DNA from: Aureimonas sp. SK2
GTDB lineage: Bacteria; Pseudomonadota; Alphaproteobacteria; Rhizobiales; Rhizobiaceae
Direction: 5' to 3'
DNA length: 64,000 bases
Assembly (NCBI RefSeq): GCF_029813115.1
Contig: NZ_JAPZDS010000009.1
Coordinates: 143,606 to 207,605, forward strand
Position numbers and translations under genes: made by a program. The notes beneath the pieces are model-generated. The model did no database searches and was not told the DNA's origin. It saw only the letters and a list, made by a program, of their open reading frames with translations. Below, piece after piece: positions 50,722 through 59,360 of the stretch (the first letter of the stretch is position 1; each line of letters opens with the position of its first letter).

Positions 50722-51788
50722 TCGCCGACGTCCTCTCGTACTACGTCAGGGACGCGGGTGACGAGATCCGGCGGCCCCGGGAACTGATCGCCCGCATGGA
50801 GCGGCTGCTCTCGTGGTGGGGCGACCGGAGCCTCGGCGCCGTCAACCGCGCCTCCTGCAAGGCGTACGAGCGCGACCGCGGTTCGAAGTCGGCTGCGCGC
50901 CGCGAGCTGGAGGACCTGCGCTCGGCCATCAACCTCTACATCGCCGACGGACTCTGCCGCGAGGCAGTCAAGGTCACGCTGCCGACGAAGCACAAGGCTC
51001 GCGTCGCCCACTTCACCCGCGACCAGGTCGCCCAGATGATCTGGCACTGCTGGCGGACGCGCGAGGAGCAGGTGATCCATGTCGGCGCCCGCAGGGGGGA
51101 GACGACCCTCACCAAGAAGCGTCCGCTCCGGCACCTGATCCCGTTCATTTTGACGGCGGTCTACACGGGCACGCGGTCGAGCCGCATCTGGCAGGCCTCG
51201 TTCGAACCCGAAGAGGGCCGCCCGTGGGTCGACCTCGAGGGCGGCGTCTTCCACCGTCTCGCCGACGAGGAGGAGGAGATGGCGAACAAGCGCGCCGGGA
51301 CGATCGCGATCCCGGAGCGGCTGCTCGCGCACATGCGGCGGTGGAAGCGCGGCGGCAAGCTGCCGGGCGGCAAGGCCCGCAAGCCGCAGGCGTTCCTCTG
51401 CGAGTACCGGGGTCGCCCGGCGGACCCGAAGCGCGCGCTGTCCGGCGTGATGGACGATGTCTTCGGCGAGGACCACAAGTTCGTGCGCCACACCTTCCGG
51501 CACACTTGCGCGACGTGGCTGCTCTGGGCGGGCGAGGACATCAACGACGTGGCGGCCTACATGTCGATGACGCGCGAGATGGTCGAGAAGGTCTACGGCC
51601 ACCACCACCCCGACGCCCACGTGTCCGTCGGCACGTCGTTCTCGACGGGCAAGGCGGGACGGCGCGTCGGACGGAACAGGCGCGAACGAAACGAGGTACC
51701 GCGACAGTTCGCGACAGAAACACCGGGAACGAAGGGTGAAAAGCGGGCACCGGGCAATGAGGCAAACCCCGTTGCGGCAGGGGTTTGA
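50490..51788 (+). CDS. Tyrosine integrase
   Basis: A 432-residue phage integrase from ATG 50490 (GAGAGAAG upstream). Arm- and core-binding regions (about 1-170) precede the catalytic part: Arg229 in YTGTRSSR, a Lys in ANKRAGT, His334/Arg337 in HTFRHTCATW and nucleophile Tyr369 in EKVYGHHHPD. The complete set indicates an active recombinase. The gene ends 15 bases before the tRNA-Pro 3' fragment it would use as attachment site. Confidence 0.93.
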   Translation: MPRPRKPARLWLEPERRDKSGRVSHAATWVIRDASGKHRTGCGEDDILGAQRALADHIARQHADAVPVANKSADGTLIADVLSYYVRDAGDEIRRPRELIARMERLLSWWGDRSLGAVNRASCKAYERDRGSKSAARRELEDLRSAINLYIADGLCREAVKVTLPTKHKARVAHFTRDQVAQMIWHCWRTREEQVIHVGARRGETTLTKKRPLRHLIPFILTAVYTGTRSSRIWQASFEPEEGRPWVDLEGGVFHRLADEEEEMANKRAGTIAIPERLLAHMRRWKRGGKLPGGKARKPQAFLCEYRGRPADPKRALSGVMDDVFGEDHKFVRHTFRHTCATWLLWAGEDINDVAAYMSMTREMVEKVYGHHHPDAHVSVGTSFSTGKAGRRVGRNRRERNEVPRQFATETPGTKGEKRAPGNEANPVAAGV

Positions 51789-51803
51789 AGGTGGCACACT
51801 ATT

Positions 51804-51849
51804 GTTCGGGACGAGGGGGTCGCAGGTTCAAATCCTGCCACTCCGACCA
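51804..51849 (+). other. attR: 3' part of tRNA-Pro(CGG)
   Basis: The sequence runs from the anticodon loop (TTCGGGA, anticodon CGG) through variable loop, T-arm (GCAGG-TTCAAAT-CCTGC), the 3' acceptor strand CACTCCG and ACCA. No D-arm or 5' acceptor strand precedes it, so it is a fragment, not a tRNA gene. Such 3' fragments mark integration in a tRNA gene. The complementary acceptor strand should be CGGAGTG in the intact gene. Confidence 0.8.
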
Positions 51850-51959
51850 CCCCACTCCGCTGCATCCTTTGATTTCCTAGTCAGTTTGCCTGCCAGCCGC
51901 TTCCTACGGTACAAAAGGGCGGTATCGCCGGTCGGACGGATCTCGTCGCAACGGCGCCG

Positions 51960-52151
51960 AGCCTCTGCCTGCCTCCATCCGGCGGCAATGGCACGGAGAC
52001 GAACGGCGATGTCGTGGTCTTCGCGCTCCCGGTATCGACACCGGAGATCGCGATCTCCATGCAATGGCACCCGCGGATGGACGCCGATCCGGCCCACCGC
52101 TGGCTGCGGGAGCTGGTGAAGGCAACCTGTCGTGTCGATCGCGACCGATAG
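51960..52151 (+). pseudogene. LysR-type regulator remnant (C-terminal end)
   Basis: One frame encodes VFALPVSTPEIAISMQWHPR, MDADPAHRWLRELVKATC then stop. This closely resembles the final strand and WHxRxDxDPAHRWLR helix of LysR-type effector domains. The rest of the gene is absent, so only the last ~55 codons persist beside the prophage junction. Confidence 0.65.
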
Positions 52152-52190
52152 GCGCATGTCTGACGCCTTCATACGCCCATGAACCTTCCA

Positions 52191-52955
52191 TCAAGGCAGA
52201 AAGGCGCCACCGTTCACGTGTATCGTCTGGCCCGTAATGTACCGCGCCTCCGGCCCGCAGAGGAACAAGACCGCACTCGCCACCTCTTCGGATGTGCCCC
52301 GGCGAGCAAGCAATGTCGCGGAGTTGGCATGGTGGGCTGGCGCGGTCGGGGAGGATGTTCCGCCGCGCTCGGTCTCGATCAGGCCAGGCGAGACGAGATT
52401 GACGGTCACGCCATCCGCGCCAAGTTCGTGTGCGAGCGCCTTGGTCAGTCCGTCGAGCCCAGCTTTCGCCACGACGACATGCGCGCGGCGACTAGCACCC
52501 GTATAGGCCGACAGCCCGCCGATATTGACAATAGTGCCGGCACTGCTTGAGCGAAGATACGGAGCTGCGACCTTCGCCAGGAGGAACGGACCGTCCAGGG
52601 CCGTGGCCATCACCTCCCGCCATTCGGAGAAGCTCAGTTCCGCGAGCGGCGTTTCGCGACGGATGGCTGCGTTGTTGACGAGGATGTCGAGCCGGCCGAA
52701 GGCTTCGATCGTCTCCGACACGTACCTCGCCACATCTTCCTCGCGTCCAACATCCCCCAGGATGACACGGCAGCGGCCGCCCAACCGGAAGATGTCCTCG
52801 GCTACCCGATCGGCCCCTTCGCGATCGGCGCGCGTCGCGATCGCCACGTCGGCACCGGCACCCGCGAGGGCCAGGGCGATCGCTCGGCCGATATTTCGCG
52901 CAGCCCCGGTGACGAGGGCGGTGCGGCCGGACAGGGGACGGGCGGTAGACGTCAA
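52191..52955 (-). CDS. SDR oxidoreductase, atypical active site
   Basis: A 254-residue short-chain dehydrogenase. TTG 52955 has AGAGG upstream and gives the typical N-terminus before TALVTGAARNIGRA; longer forms are unlikely. NAD(P) motif TGAARNIG, NNAAIR and VNIGGLSAYTG are present. The usual YxxxK reads VVVAK, with Val for the catalytic Tyr and a His (RAH) just before, as in an unusual SDR subgroup. It probably belongs to the same carboxylate module as the GntR and PrpD genes. Confidence 0.82.
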   Translation of the reverse strand: MTSTARPLSGRTALVTGAARNIGRAIALALAGAGADVAIATRADREGADRVAEDIFRLGGRCRVILGDVGREEDVARYVSETIEAFGRLDILVNNAAIRRETPLAELSFSEWREVMATALDGPFLLAKVAAPYLRSSSAGTIVNIGGLSAYTGASRRAHVVVAKAGLDGLTKALAHELGADGVTVNLVSPGLIETERGGTSSPTAPAHHANSATLLARRGTSEEVASAVLFLCGPEARYITGQTIHVNGGAFLP

Positions 52956-53020
52956 GCGTTCTGCCTCTTCAGCGGGGAAGGGGGCCGGGGCCCTAGCTGG
53001 TTCCTCGGCCGAAAACCGAG

Positions 53021-53725
53021 TCAGGACGGAGAGCGTCCGGCTTGCGGCTCGATCGCGGCGAGGAGCCGCTTCTTCGCCCGGTCGACATGCCGCCAATGCG
53101 CAAGGAAAGCGCGCTCGCCGTCGCCGGACGCCAAGGCATCGACCATTTCGCGGTGCTCGCGGTTCGAGACGGCGAGGCCGCCGCCTTGAACAAGGCTGCG
53201 GGCGCGGAACAGATGAAGCTTGTCTACGAAGCGCCGATATTCCGCCGCCAGCGTGCGGTTGCCTGCACTGTCGACGATGAAGCTGTGGAAGGCGAGGTTC
53301 TGCGGATAATACGCGTCGAAGGCTCCGGCTGCTGCCGATCTATCCATATCGTCGAGGAAGCCAGTCAGGCGGGCCAGGATTTCGTCGGTCATCTTCTCGG
53401 CCAGCAGCCGCCCGGCCTGGGCGAACAGCGCCGAGCGGACGTCGTATATCTCGACGGCCTCTTCACGCGTCAGTTGGCGCACGAAGACGCCGCGATTGCG
53501 CACGGCTTCGACGAGGCCCTTCGCCTCCAGGCTCCGCGTCGCTTCGCGGATCGGCCCCCGGCTCGTGCCGAAGCGGTTGGCGAGATGGATCTCGTTGATC
53601 CGCGTTCCGGGCTCGAGTTCGCCGCTGAGGATCAGGCGTTCAATTTCACCCACGAGCGCGCTCGTGAGCGACGTGCTCTTCACGATCGCCAGATCGTCCG
53701 AATACGAGGTCGTCGTGAGGCTCAT
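53021..53725 (-). CDS. GntR-family (FCD) transcriptional regulator
   Basis: A 234-residue regulator: N-terminal winged HTH (LILSGELEPGTRINEIHLAN and FGTSRGPIREATRSLEAKGL) and C-terminal FCD effector domain (about 90-220) with the AFDAYYPQNLAFHSFIVDSAG and NREHREMVDAL His pattern that binds metal and carboxylate ligands. A 5-TG-5 palindrome lies 14 bases before its start, so it probably represses itself and the neighbouring prpD and tctCBA genes. Confidence 0.9.
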   Translation of the reverse strand: MSLTTTSYSDDLAIVKSTSLTSALVGEIERLILSGELEPGTRINEIHLANRFGTSRGPIREATRSLEAKGLVEAVRNRGVFVRQLTREEAVEIYDVRSALFAQAGRLLAEKMTDEILARLTGFLDDMDRSAAAGAFDAYYPQNLAFHSFIVDSAGNRTLAAEYRRFVDKLHLFRARSLVQGGGLAVSNREHREMVDALASGDGERAFLAHWRHVDRAKKRLLAAIEPQAGRSPS

Positions 53726-53738
53726 GGCCGGTGCGCCT

Positions 53739-53750
53739 GTTGTTGACAGT
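53739..53750. promoter_or_regulatory. GntR operator-like site 1
   Basis: GTTGT-TG-ACAGT, 14 bases upstream of the regulator start. It matches the site at 55533-55548. Confidence 0.55.
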
Positions 53751-53882
53751 CTGGTGCGTTATGGAGACTGGACCGGCCGGGTGCAATGCGGGCTCCCGGC
53801 CGTCCTGTCCCCGCGGGGATGCGTGGGCAGGGGACATGCGGCGGGCCGCTCCCTGCTCCTATGCCGGCTACTCGTATGTCGG

Positions 53883-55265
53883 CTACTCGGCTGCGGCCGC
53901 CATTGCGCGGGTGCTCGGCGCCGCCGCAGCCTGCGCCAGCTTGCCGGCGTCCGCCAGTTCGGGCAGACGCCATGTCATCTCCATGAGGTTCGACGTCGAC
54001 GTCTTCCCGATCACGGGCTCAGCCTGCCGCTCGAACTTCTCGATCAGCTGTTCGTTCGAAAGCGGCCGATGAATGGAGCCGAGCGCATGCTCGACGAAGC
54101 GGGTCACCGTGCGTCCGTCGGCCAGATCGACCTCGATCGCCACCTGGTCCTCGTGGATCGTCGTATCAGTCGTCGCGGTGACCTTGCGTCGCAGAGCCAC
54201 GAGTTCGGGCGCGTTCGCCGCCTCGTCGGTGAAGGCGGTCGGCGACCCGTCGCCACGCAGGAGCGCGCAGGCCGCGGAATGGAAGACGCTGAACTTCGAC
54301 TCCAGACCGGTGCGGGGTTCGGTCTTGCCCGTCAGTTCGAGAACCAATGGATGCGTGCGCAGCCGCACCGCCGAGGCGCCCGCCATCACCTCGGCACCGT
54401 ATTCGTGCCGCAGCTGCCTGCACCCGTCGATCGTGGGATGAATGACGATGCCGCAGGCAAAGGGCTTGTAGGAGTTGAGCGCCGCCTCCCAGATCTCGCC
54501 GAGCCCGCCAAGGATCTGGGAATAGTCCTGCTTGGTCGAAAGGACGTTGGCAAAGCCCCTAGGTGCCTCGATCGCACGCTCGGAGGAGTCGAAACCGGCT
54601 TCGGCGAGGAACGCGGCCATCAGCCCATTTTGGGCAGCACGCCCCGGATGGAAGCTCTTGGTCATCGTGCCGAACATTTCGCGAAGGCCCGACGCCTGCG
54701 TTGCGGCGAGCCCAAGCGCCCAGGCGGCGCGTTGCACGTCTAGACCGAGAAGGCGGGAGACCCCGGCGGCCGCACCGAAGATACCTGCCGTGCCGGTGAT
54801 GTGCCAGCCGCGATCATAGTGATCGGGATAGACGGCGTTGCCGATCCGGCATTCCACCTCGATCCCGGTGATCAGCGCCTCGAGGAAGCGACGGCCATCG
54901 ACAGGACGATACTCGGCGACGGCCAGCAGCGCCGAAGCCACGGGCCCGGCGGGATGGATGATGGTCTTCAGGTGCGTGTCGTCATAGTCCAGGACGTGGC
55001 TCGTAATGCCGTTGAGGAGGGCTGCATGCGGCACGTCCAGACGTTCGCTACGACCAGGCAGGCTTGCCTGGGCGGGGCCCGCAAAGAGCCGGATCGCGGC
55101 GAGGGCACGGTCTGCGGTCTCGTGCGTAGCCCCGCCGACCGCGCAGCCCAGCCAATTGAAGAAAGTTCGCACGCCCTCGTCGCGCACCGACGACGGCAGA
55201 TCGGCGAGATCTCGCGGGGCGGCGATCCATTCGGCGAGCTGCCGGGTGACGTGTGTCTCAGTCAT
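53883..55265 (-). CDS. MmgE/PrpD family protein
   Basis: A 460-residue protein of the 2-methylcitrate dehydratase/cis-aconitate decarboxylase family. ATG 55265 has AAGGA upstream. Landmarks include TFFNWLGCAVGG, SHVLDYDDTH, HPAGPVASALLA, GWHITGTAGIFGAAAG and SFHPGRAAQNGLMAAFLA. Family members dehydrate, decarboxylate or isomerise tricarboxylate-like substrates; the exact substrate is unknown. Linked to TTT uptake genes, so probably acts on the imported acid. Confidence 0.9.
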   Translation of the reverse strand: MTETHVTRQLAEWIAAPRDLADLPSSVRDEGVRTFFNWLGCAVGGATHETADRALAAIRLFAGPAQASLPGRSERLDVPHAALLNGITSHVLDYDDTHLKTIIHPAGPVASALLAVAEYRPVDGRRFLEALITGIEVECRIGNAVYPDHYDRGWHITGTAGIFGAAAGVSRLLGLDVQRAAWALGLAATQASGLREMFGTMTKSFHPGRAAQNGLMAAFLAEAGFDSSERAIEAPRGFANVLSTKQDYSQILGGLGEIWEAALNSYKPFACGIVIHPTIDGCRQLRHEYGAEVMAGASAVRLRTHPLVLELTGKTEPRTGLESKFSVFHSAACALLRGDGSPTAFTDEAANAPELVALRRKVTATTDTTIHEDQVAIEVDLADGRTVTRFVEHALGSIHRPLSNEQLIEKFERQAEPVIGKTSTSNLMEMTWRLPELADAGKLAQAAAAPSTRAMAAAAE

Positions 55266-55372
55266 GGGGGCGATCCTTGTTGGGCTACTGGCATCGACCG
55301 ATGCAATGACCGCTTGCTGAAGCGGCAGCGAGAATAGCGGCGACCCAATGCTTTGACCGCCAATCGGATAGT

Positions 55373-55390
55373 TTGTCAACTGTCGACAAT
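55373..55390. promoter_or_regulatory. GntR operator-like site 2
   Basis: TTGTC..GACAA outer arms (55373-55389) overlapping ACTGT-CG-ACAAT. It lies about 110 bases upstream of prpD in the divergent control region. Confidence 0.5.
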
Positions 55391-55532
55391 AATCAGGAAG
55401 CTTTAGATCGCCGTCGGGGGTTGCCTGCGATACCCTGGGCGACGCGCGAAACCCATGAAAGCAAGAATTCCTCTGCGAGGGTTTGCGCAGCCGATCCGCC
55501 TCCTGCATAAGGAGACACATCTTCTCGACGGC

Positions 55533-55548
55533 AAACTGTTGACAGTTT
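55533..55548. promoter_or_regulatory. GntR operator-like site 3
   Basis: Perfect AAACTGT-TG-ACAGTTT, 16 bases, about 109 bases before tctC. Best copy of the three. Confidence 0.65.
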
Positions 55549-55656
55549 ACGATTTTGGGAGCAGCCTAAGGAGTATCGGGGCTGGGAGGCCCCTTGTGCC
55601 TGGACGCCATCGCCCGTCCGGACACGACAGATCCAGCATCACAAGGGAGGACTACC

Positions 55657-56664
55657 ATGAAGCGACATGTTCGAAATGCCATGCGCCGGATGGGCGCGAT
55701 AGGTGGAGCGGTGCTCCTGTCGATCTCGGTCCTCGGGGGCGGGGCCGCTCATGCGCAGGAGGACTTCCCCTCGCGCCCGATCAATGTCGTCGTTCCCTTC
55801 AAGACCGGCGGCTACAACGATCGCCTCGCCCGCGCCTTCGCACCGTATATCGAACGCGAACTCGGCCAGCCGCTGGTGGTGATCAACCAGGAGGGCGCTG
55901 GAACGCAGCTCGGGCACACCTACGCTTTGCAGCAGGACCCCGACGGTTACACGATCCTCTGCACCTCCCTGTCGCCCTTCATCCCGCTCACGATCCTTCT
56001 TCAGAACGCCCCCTACAAAGTCGAGGATTTCGCGGTCCTTAATCTTCCCTCCCGAGACTATACATTCGCCGCGACCAGGGCCGACAGCGAGATCGCGAGC
56101 CTTCCCGCCGCGCTGGCGCAGCTGAAGGCGGATCCCCGCAGCCTGTCGATCGGCGTGCAGCCGGCCTCCGCGGACTACGTCAACATGATGCTGACGATGA
56201 AGGCGGCCGGCGTCGATACAGACAAGCTGCGCATCGTGACCTACGATGGCGGCGGACCGGTGCGGAATGCGGCGGCGGGCGGGCAGGTCGATCTCGCTTT
56301 CGTCGGCGGCGAAGGGTTCGTTCCCTTGAAGGCCAAGATCAAGCCGCTGGCGGTCTATGCGAAGAAGGCGCCGGACTGGTGGCCCGACGCTCCGACGATC
56401 GCTTCGGTGGGCATCCAGCAGGAAGTGGTCGACGGATCGCAGCGCGGGTGGGTCGTTGCCTCCGCCGTGAAGACCGAGAACCCCGCGGCCTATGCCAAGC
56501 TTCTCGATGCGATCGAAAAGGCGTCCAAGAACCCCGAGGCCATCGAGGCGCTTCGCCTGCAGGAGCTGTCGGCCACCTAGTACGGCCCGGAGGCGTCGAC
56601 GAAAGCCTTCCTCGACAACGTGGCGATCATGAAGAAGCACGAGGCGCTCCTGCGCGGCGACTGA
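55657..56664 (+). pseudogene. tctC substrate-binding protein with in-frame amber
   Basis: A TctC/Bug-type periplasmic binding protein with signal peptide (GGAVLLSISVLGGGAAHA). Motifs PSRPINVVVPFKTGG, INQEGAGTQLG and the DGGGPVRNAA loop are present. TAG at 56578-56580 ends the frame after 307 residues. Reading through, the next 27 codons (YGPEASTKAFLDNVAIMKKH onwards) restore the usual C-terminal helix before TGA at 56662. The expected residue at the TAG is Trp (SAT-W-YGPE), one base change from TGG. It is either a recent nonsense mutation, a sequencing error, or a readthrough site. The truncated product may still fold. Confidence 0.85.
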
Positions 56665-56758
56665 GCGTCGTCCGCGCCCTGCAAGGCCGCCCGCTCACGC
56701 CGACGGCGCGATGGGCGGCCACGGTCCCGCCTGCTTCCCGATGACCTGGAGTTTCCCC

Positions 56759-57256
56759 ATGCGCATCCTGCGTCAGCAATACCACGTCGATTGGCTGCAT
56801 CTCGCCTTCGTCACGATCCTCGCCGCCTTCGTGCTCTGGTACCTTCTGGATGCGCGCTCGGTCTCGCTCAGCATCAACAACCTTCTGCTCGTGCAGCCGC
56901 TGTCGATCGCGCTCCTCCTTCTATACTTCGTGATCGTGCCCCAGTGCTTCCGGCGAGCCGACGCCGAGCCGGTTCCCGAACTCGCCTCCTTCGACGATCC
57001 GCTGCAGCCCAAGCTTCCCGAGGGGCGGGCGATGGGCCGCGTCGCCATGCTCGGTATCGCGCTCGGCCTATTCGTCTTCACGTTGAAGATCGTGGGCTTC
57101 GACGTCGGCATCCTCCTCTTCTCGCTCGCCACGATGCTGATCTGCGGCGAGCGCCGCCCCCTGGCGCTCATCCTCTATCCGCTCGCCGTGGCGGTGGTCA
57201 CCGTCTACGGCTTCCGGGCGCTCATGCCCTATCCCATGGCCACCGCGCTCCTATGA
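56759..57256 (+). CDS. tctB: TctB-like small membrane subunit
   Basis: A 165-residue protein with four membrane segments (e.g. LAFVTILAAFVLWYLLDA, LALILYPLAVAVVTVYGF). ATG 56759 has CTGGAG upstream. Small membrane subunit of tripartite tricarboxylate transporters, between tctC and tctA as usual. Confidence 0.88.
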   Translation: MRILRQQYHVDWLHLAFVTILAAFVLWYLLDARSVSLSINNLLLVQPLSIALLLLYFVIVPQCFRRADAEPVPELASFDDPLQPKLPEGRAMGRVAMLGIALGLFVFTLKIVGFDVGILLFSLATMLICGERRPLALILYPLAVAVVTVYGFRALMPYPMATALL

Positions 57257-57284
57257 GCCGCGCCAGCGCAAGGACATCCGCATC

Positions 57285-58874
57285 ATGATCGACATGGACG
57301 CTCTTTCAGGAGCCGTCGGGATCATGGCCTCCTCGGCCGGATCCTGGGGCTGGATCGTTCCCGGCCTCATCGTTGGGCTCATCTTCAGCGCCATTCCCGG
57401 CGTTTCCATCACCATGGCCATGGCGGTCGTCCTGCCCATGTCCCTCTACATGGACTTCTTCCCCGCGATCGTCTTTCTGACGTCGGTCTACACGGGCGCC
57501 GGCTTCGGCGGATCGGTCCCGGCGATCCTCATGAACATTCCAGGCTCGCCTTCGTCATACGCCACGACCTTCGACGGATACGCCATGTCGAAGAAGGGCG
57601 AGCACAACGAGGCGCTCGGCTACGCGCTCTTCGCCTCGACGATCTGCGGCATCTTCGGATACCTCCTGCTTCTCGTCGTGGTGGAGCCGCTGGCCAACGT
57701 CGTCCTCATGATCGGACCGCTCGAGATGTTCGCCGTAGCGGTCTGGGGCATGCTGCTGATCGGCTCGCTCGGCTCGAAATACATCACGCGCGGCCTCTTC
57801 GCCGCCGCCTTCGGCCTGCTTCTTGGTGGCATCGGCATGAACACGGCCGGCTTCGTGCGCGGCACGATGGGCATGCCGAGCCTTCTCGACGGCATCTCCC
57901 CGATCCCCGCCATGATCGGCCTACTCGCCTCCGGACAGCTCCTGTCGCTGACGGGTAAGGATTACATCATCGAATCGGAGGGCTCGCGCGAGGTCTCTCT
58001 GCGTCGCATCCTCAAAGGCTGCTGGAACACGTTCCGCCATCCGGGCGTCCTCGTGCGCGGATCGATCATCGGCATCGTGATCGGTGCGGTGCCGGGGGTC
58101 GGGTCCTCGCTCGGCAACCTGATCGCCTATGCCGAGACCAAGCGCACCTCCAAGGACCCGTCGAGCTTCGGCAAGGGCAACCCGAAGGGCGTCATCGCGG
58201 CGGAATCGGCAGTCGCGAGTTCCGAGGGCGGCTCGATGGCCACGATGCTGGCGCTCGGCATTCCCGGCGGCGGAGCGACGGCGATCCTGCTCGCGGCCTT
58301 CATGATGCACAACATCGTGCCGGGTCCGCAGTTCATCGAGACGCAGAAGGACATGGTCTACGCGATCATCCTGAACAACATCGTCCAGGCGATCGTGCTC
58401 CTCGTCGTCGGCATCGGCTTCATCTACGCCGTGTCCAACATCGTGCGGGTGCGCACCCGGTTCATCCTGCCGGCGATCCTCGTCATCGCGACGATGGGCA
58501 CCTATGCCGTGGAAGGCTCGATCTCCGGTCCGATCACCCTCTTTGTCTTCTCGCTGATCGGCTTCCTGCTCGTGAAGTTCGACTATCCCGTCGCTGCGGT
58601 CGTCGTTGGCCTTCTCCTCGGCAGCATGCTGGAAACCGAGTTCCTGCGCTCCTACCAGCTTTCCGGCGGCGATCCGACCTATCTGTTCGAGCGCCCCGGG
58701 GCGATGGCGATCTTCGCCATCATGATCTTCTCGATGGCGATGACGGCCTGGGGGAAGCGCAAGCAGGCCCTGGCCGAGGAAGCAGAGACCGCCGCCATGG
58801 AGGCGCTGTCGCGCCAGGCGGACGTGCCGGAGCGTCAAGTCGATCTGGACGGACGGGCAATCGGCCGTACTTGA
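57285..58874 (+). CDS. tctA: TctA-like large membrane subunit
   Basis: A 529-residue, about twelve-span membrane protein. It has the TctA motifs GIVIGAVPGVGSSLGNLIAY, GIPGGGATAILLAAFMMHN, and GFGGSVPAILMNIPGSPSS. With TctB it imports the ligand delivered by TctC using the ion gradient. 28 bases after tctB; followed by a strong hairpin. Confidence 0.95.
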   Translation: MIDMDALSGAVGIMASSAGSWGWIVPGLIVGLIFSAIPGVSITMAMAVVLPMSLYMDFFPAIVFLTSVYTGAGFGGSVPAILMNIPGSPSSYATTFDGYAMSKKGEHNEALGYALFASTICGIFGYLLLLVVVEPLANVVLMIGPLEMFAVAVWGMLLIGSLGSKYITRGLFAAAFGLLLGGIGMNTAGFVRGTMGMPSLLDGISPIPAMIGLLASGQLLSLTGKDYIIESEGSREVSLRRILKGCWNTFRHPGVLVRGSIIGIVIGAVPGVGSSLGNLIAYAETKRTSKDPSSFGKGNPKGVIAAESAVASSEGGSMATMLALGIPGGGATAILLAAFMMHNIVPGPQFIETQKDMVYAIILNNIVQAIVLLVVGIGFIYAVSNIVRVRTRFILPAILVIATMGTYAVEGSISGPITLFVFSLIGFLLVKFDYPVAAVVVGLLLGSMLETEFLRSYQLSGGDPTYLFERPGAMAIFAIMIFSMAMTAWGKRKQALAEEAETAAMEALSRQADVPERQVDLDGRAIGRT

Positions 58875-58912
58875 CGGTGAAATGCGTCGACTGTTTTGAT
58901 TGAGTCTTGATG

Positions 58913-58948
58913 GCAGCCCGGCTCGAGTTCATTGGAGCCGGGCTGCCG
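58913..58948 (+). terminator. Hairpin after tctA
   Basis: Perfect 13-base arms GGCAGCCCGGCTC and GAGCCGGGCTGCC with a 10-base loop; the following GTCATT is only weakly U-rich. Confidence 0.7.
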
Positions 58949-59068
58949 TCATTGCGCGTCGGAGGACGAAAATTTTGCTTTCCGGTAGATCTCGACAACA
59001 GCCGTGCCCTCGTCGGCATGCTTCAGCACGAATGCGATCTGCGCCTCGGTGAACTCCGACTTCTGCAT
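58949..59068 (-). mobile_element. IS3-type OrfA fragment, minus strand
   Basis: MQKSEFTEAQIAFVLKHADE and VVEIYRKAKFSS match the N-terminal HTH of IS3-family OrfA (FTEEQI...EVCRKAGIS...). The rest is missing. The next segment carries a similar start on the other strand. Confidence 0.7.
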
Positions 59069-59205
59069 GAATCTTTCGGTCCTGACCCGGACTCTGGCCC
59101 AAGTGTCATGAGAGTTCTCGGGCTCTTCTTGGTCCTGACCCGTGAAGCTGGTCCGGGCGGAGTGAGAATTTTCGGGCACGATTCCTCAAGGAGAGGAGAG
59201 ACCGG

Positions 59206-59360
59206 ATTCCTAAGAAGCGGTTCACGAACGAACAGATCGCCTTTGCCCTGCGGCAGCCGGAGACCGGCACTCTGGTTGGCGAAATCTGCCGGAAGATGGG
59301 CGTTGCGAAAGCGACGTTCTAGCTATGGAAGAAGGTTTACGCCGGGAGGACCGGCTGCGC
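59206..59360 (+). mobile_element. IS3-type OrfA fragment, plus strand
   Basis: RIPKKRFTNEQIAFALRQPE, GTLVGEICRKMGVAKATF, then TAG in place of the usual Tyr codon, then LWKKVYAG. Inactive remnant of another IS3-type OrfA, in the opposite direction from the previous fragment. Confidence 0.75.

Larger units (their letters stand above)
1..51849. mobile_element. Lambda-like siphoviral prophage, left end outside window
   Basis: The block contains recognisable terminase, portal, capsid, decoration, tail and tape-measure genes, a replication initiator, an excisionase-like gene and a tyrosine integrase. The integrase is followed by the 3' part of a tRNA-Pro gene, the expected right attachment site. 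No copy of that tRNA sequence is seen near the left edge, including the short gap at 397-420 between the EAL gene and the tail genes. The other junction, and presumably an intact tRNA-Pro, should therefore lie to the left of base 1. No endolysin or holin is recognisable here, which also suggests missing phage genes further left. The boundary logic is inference; the gene content is direct. Confidence 0.85.

Noticed and set aside
51804..51849. Complete tRNA-Pro gene
   Set aside because: Only anticodon loop to CCA is present; upstream bases do not form a D-arm or 5' acceptor strand.
51828..52172. Minus-strand 114-codon gene after attR
   Set aside because: Opposite strand reads as the end of a LysR gene, and the minus frame is Arg-rich without a family.
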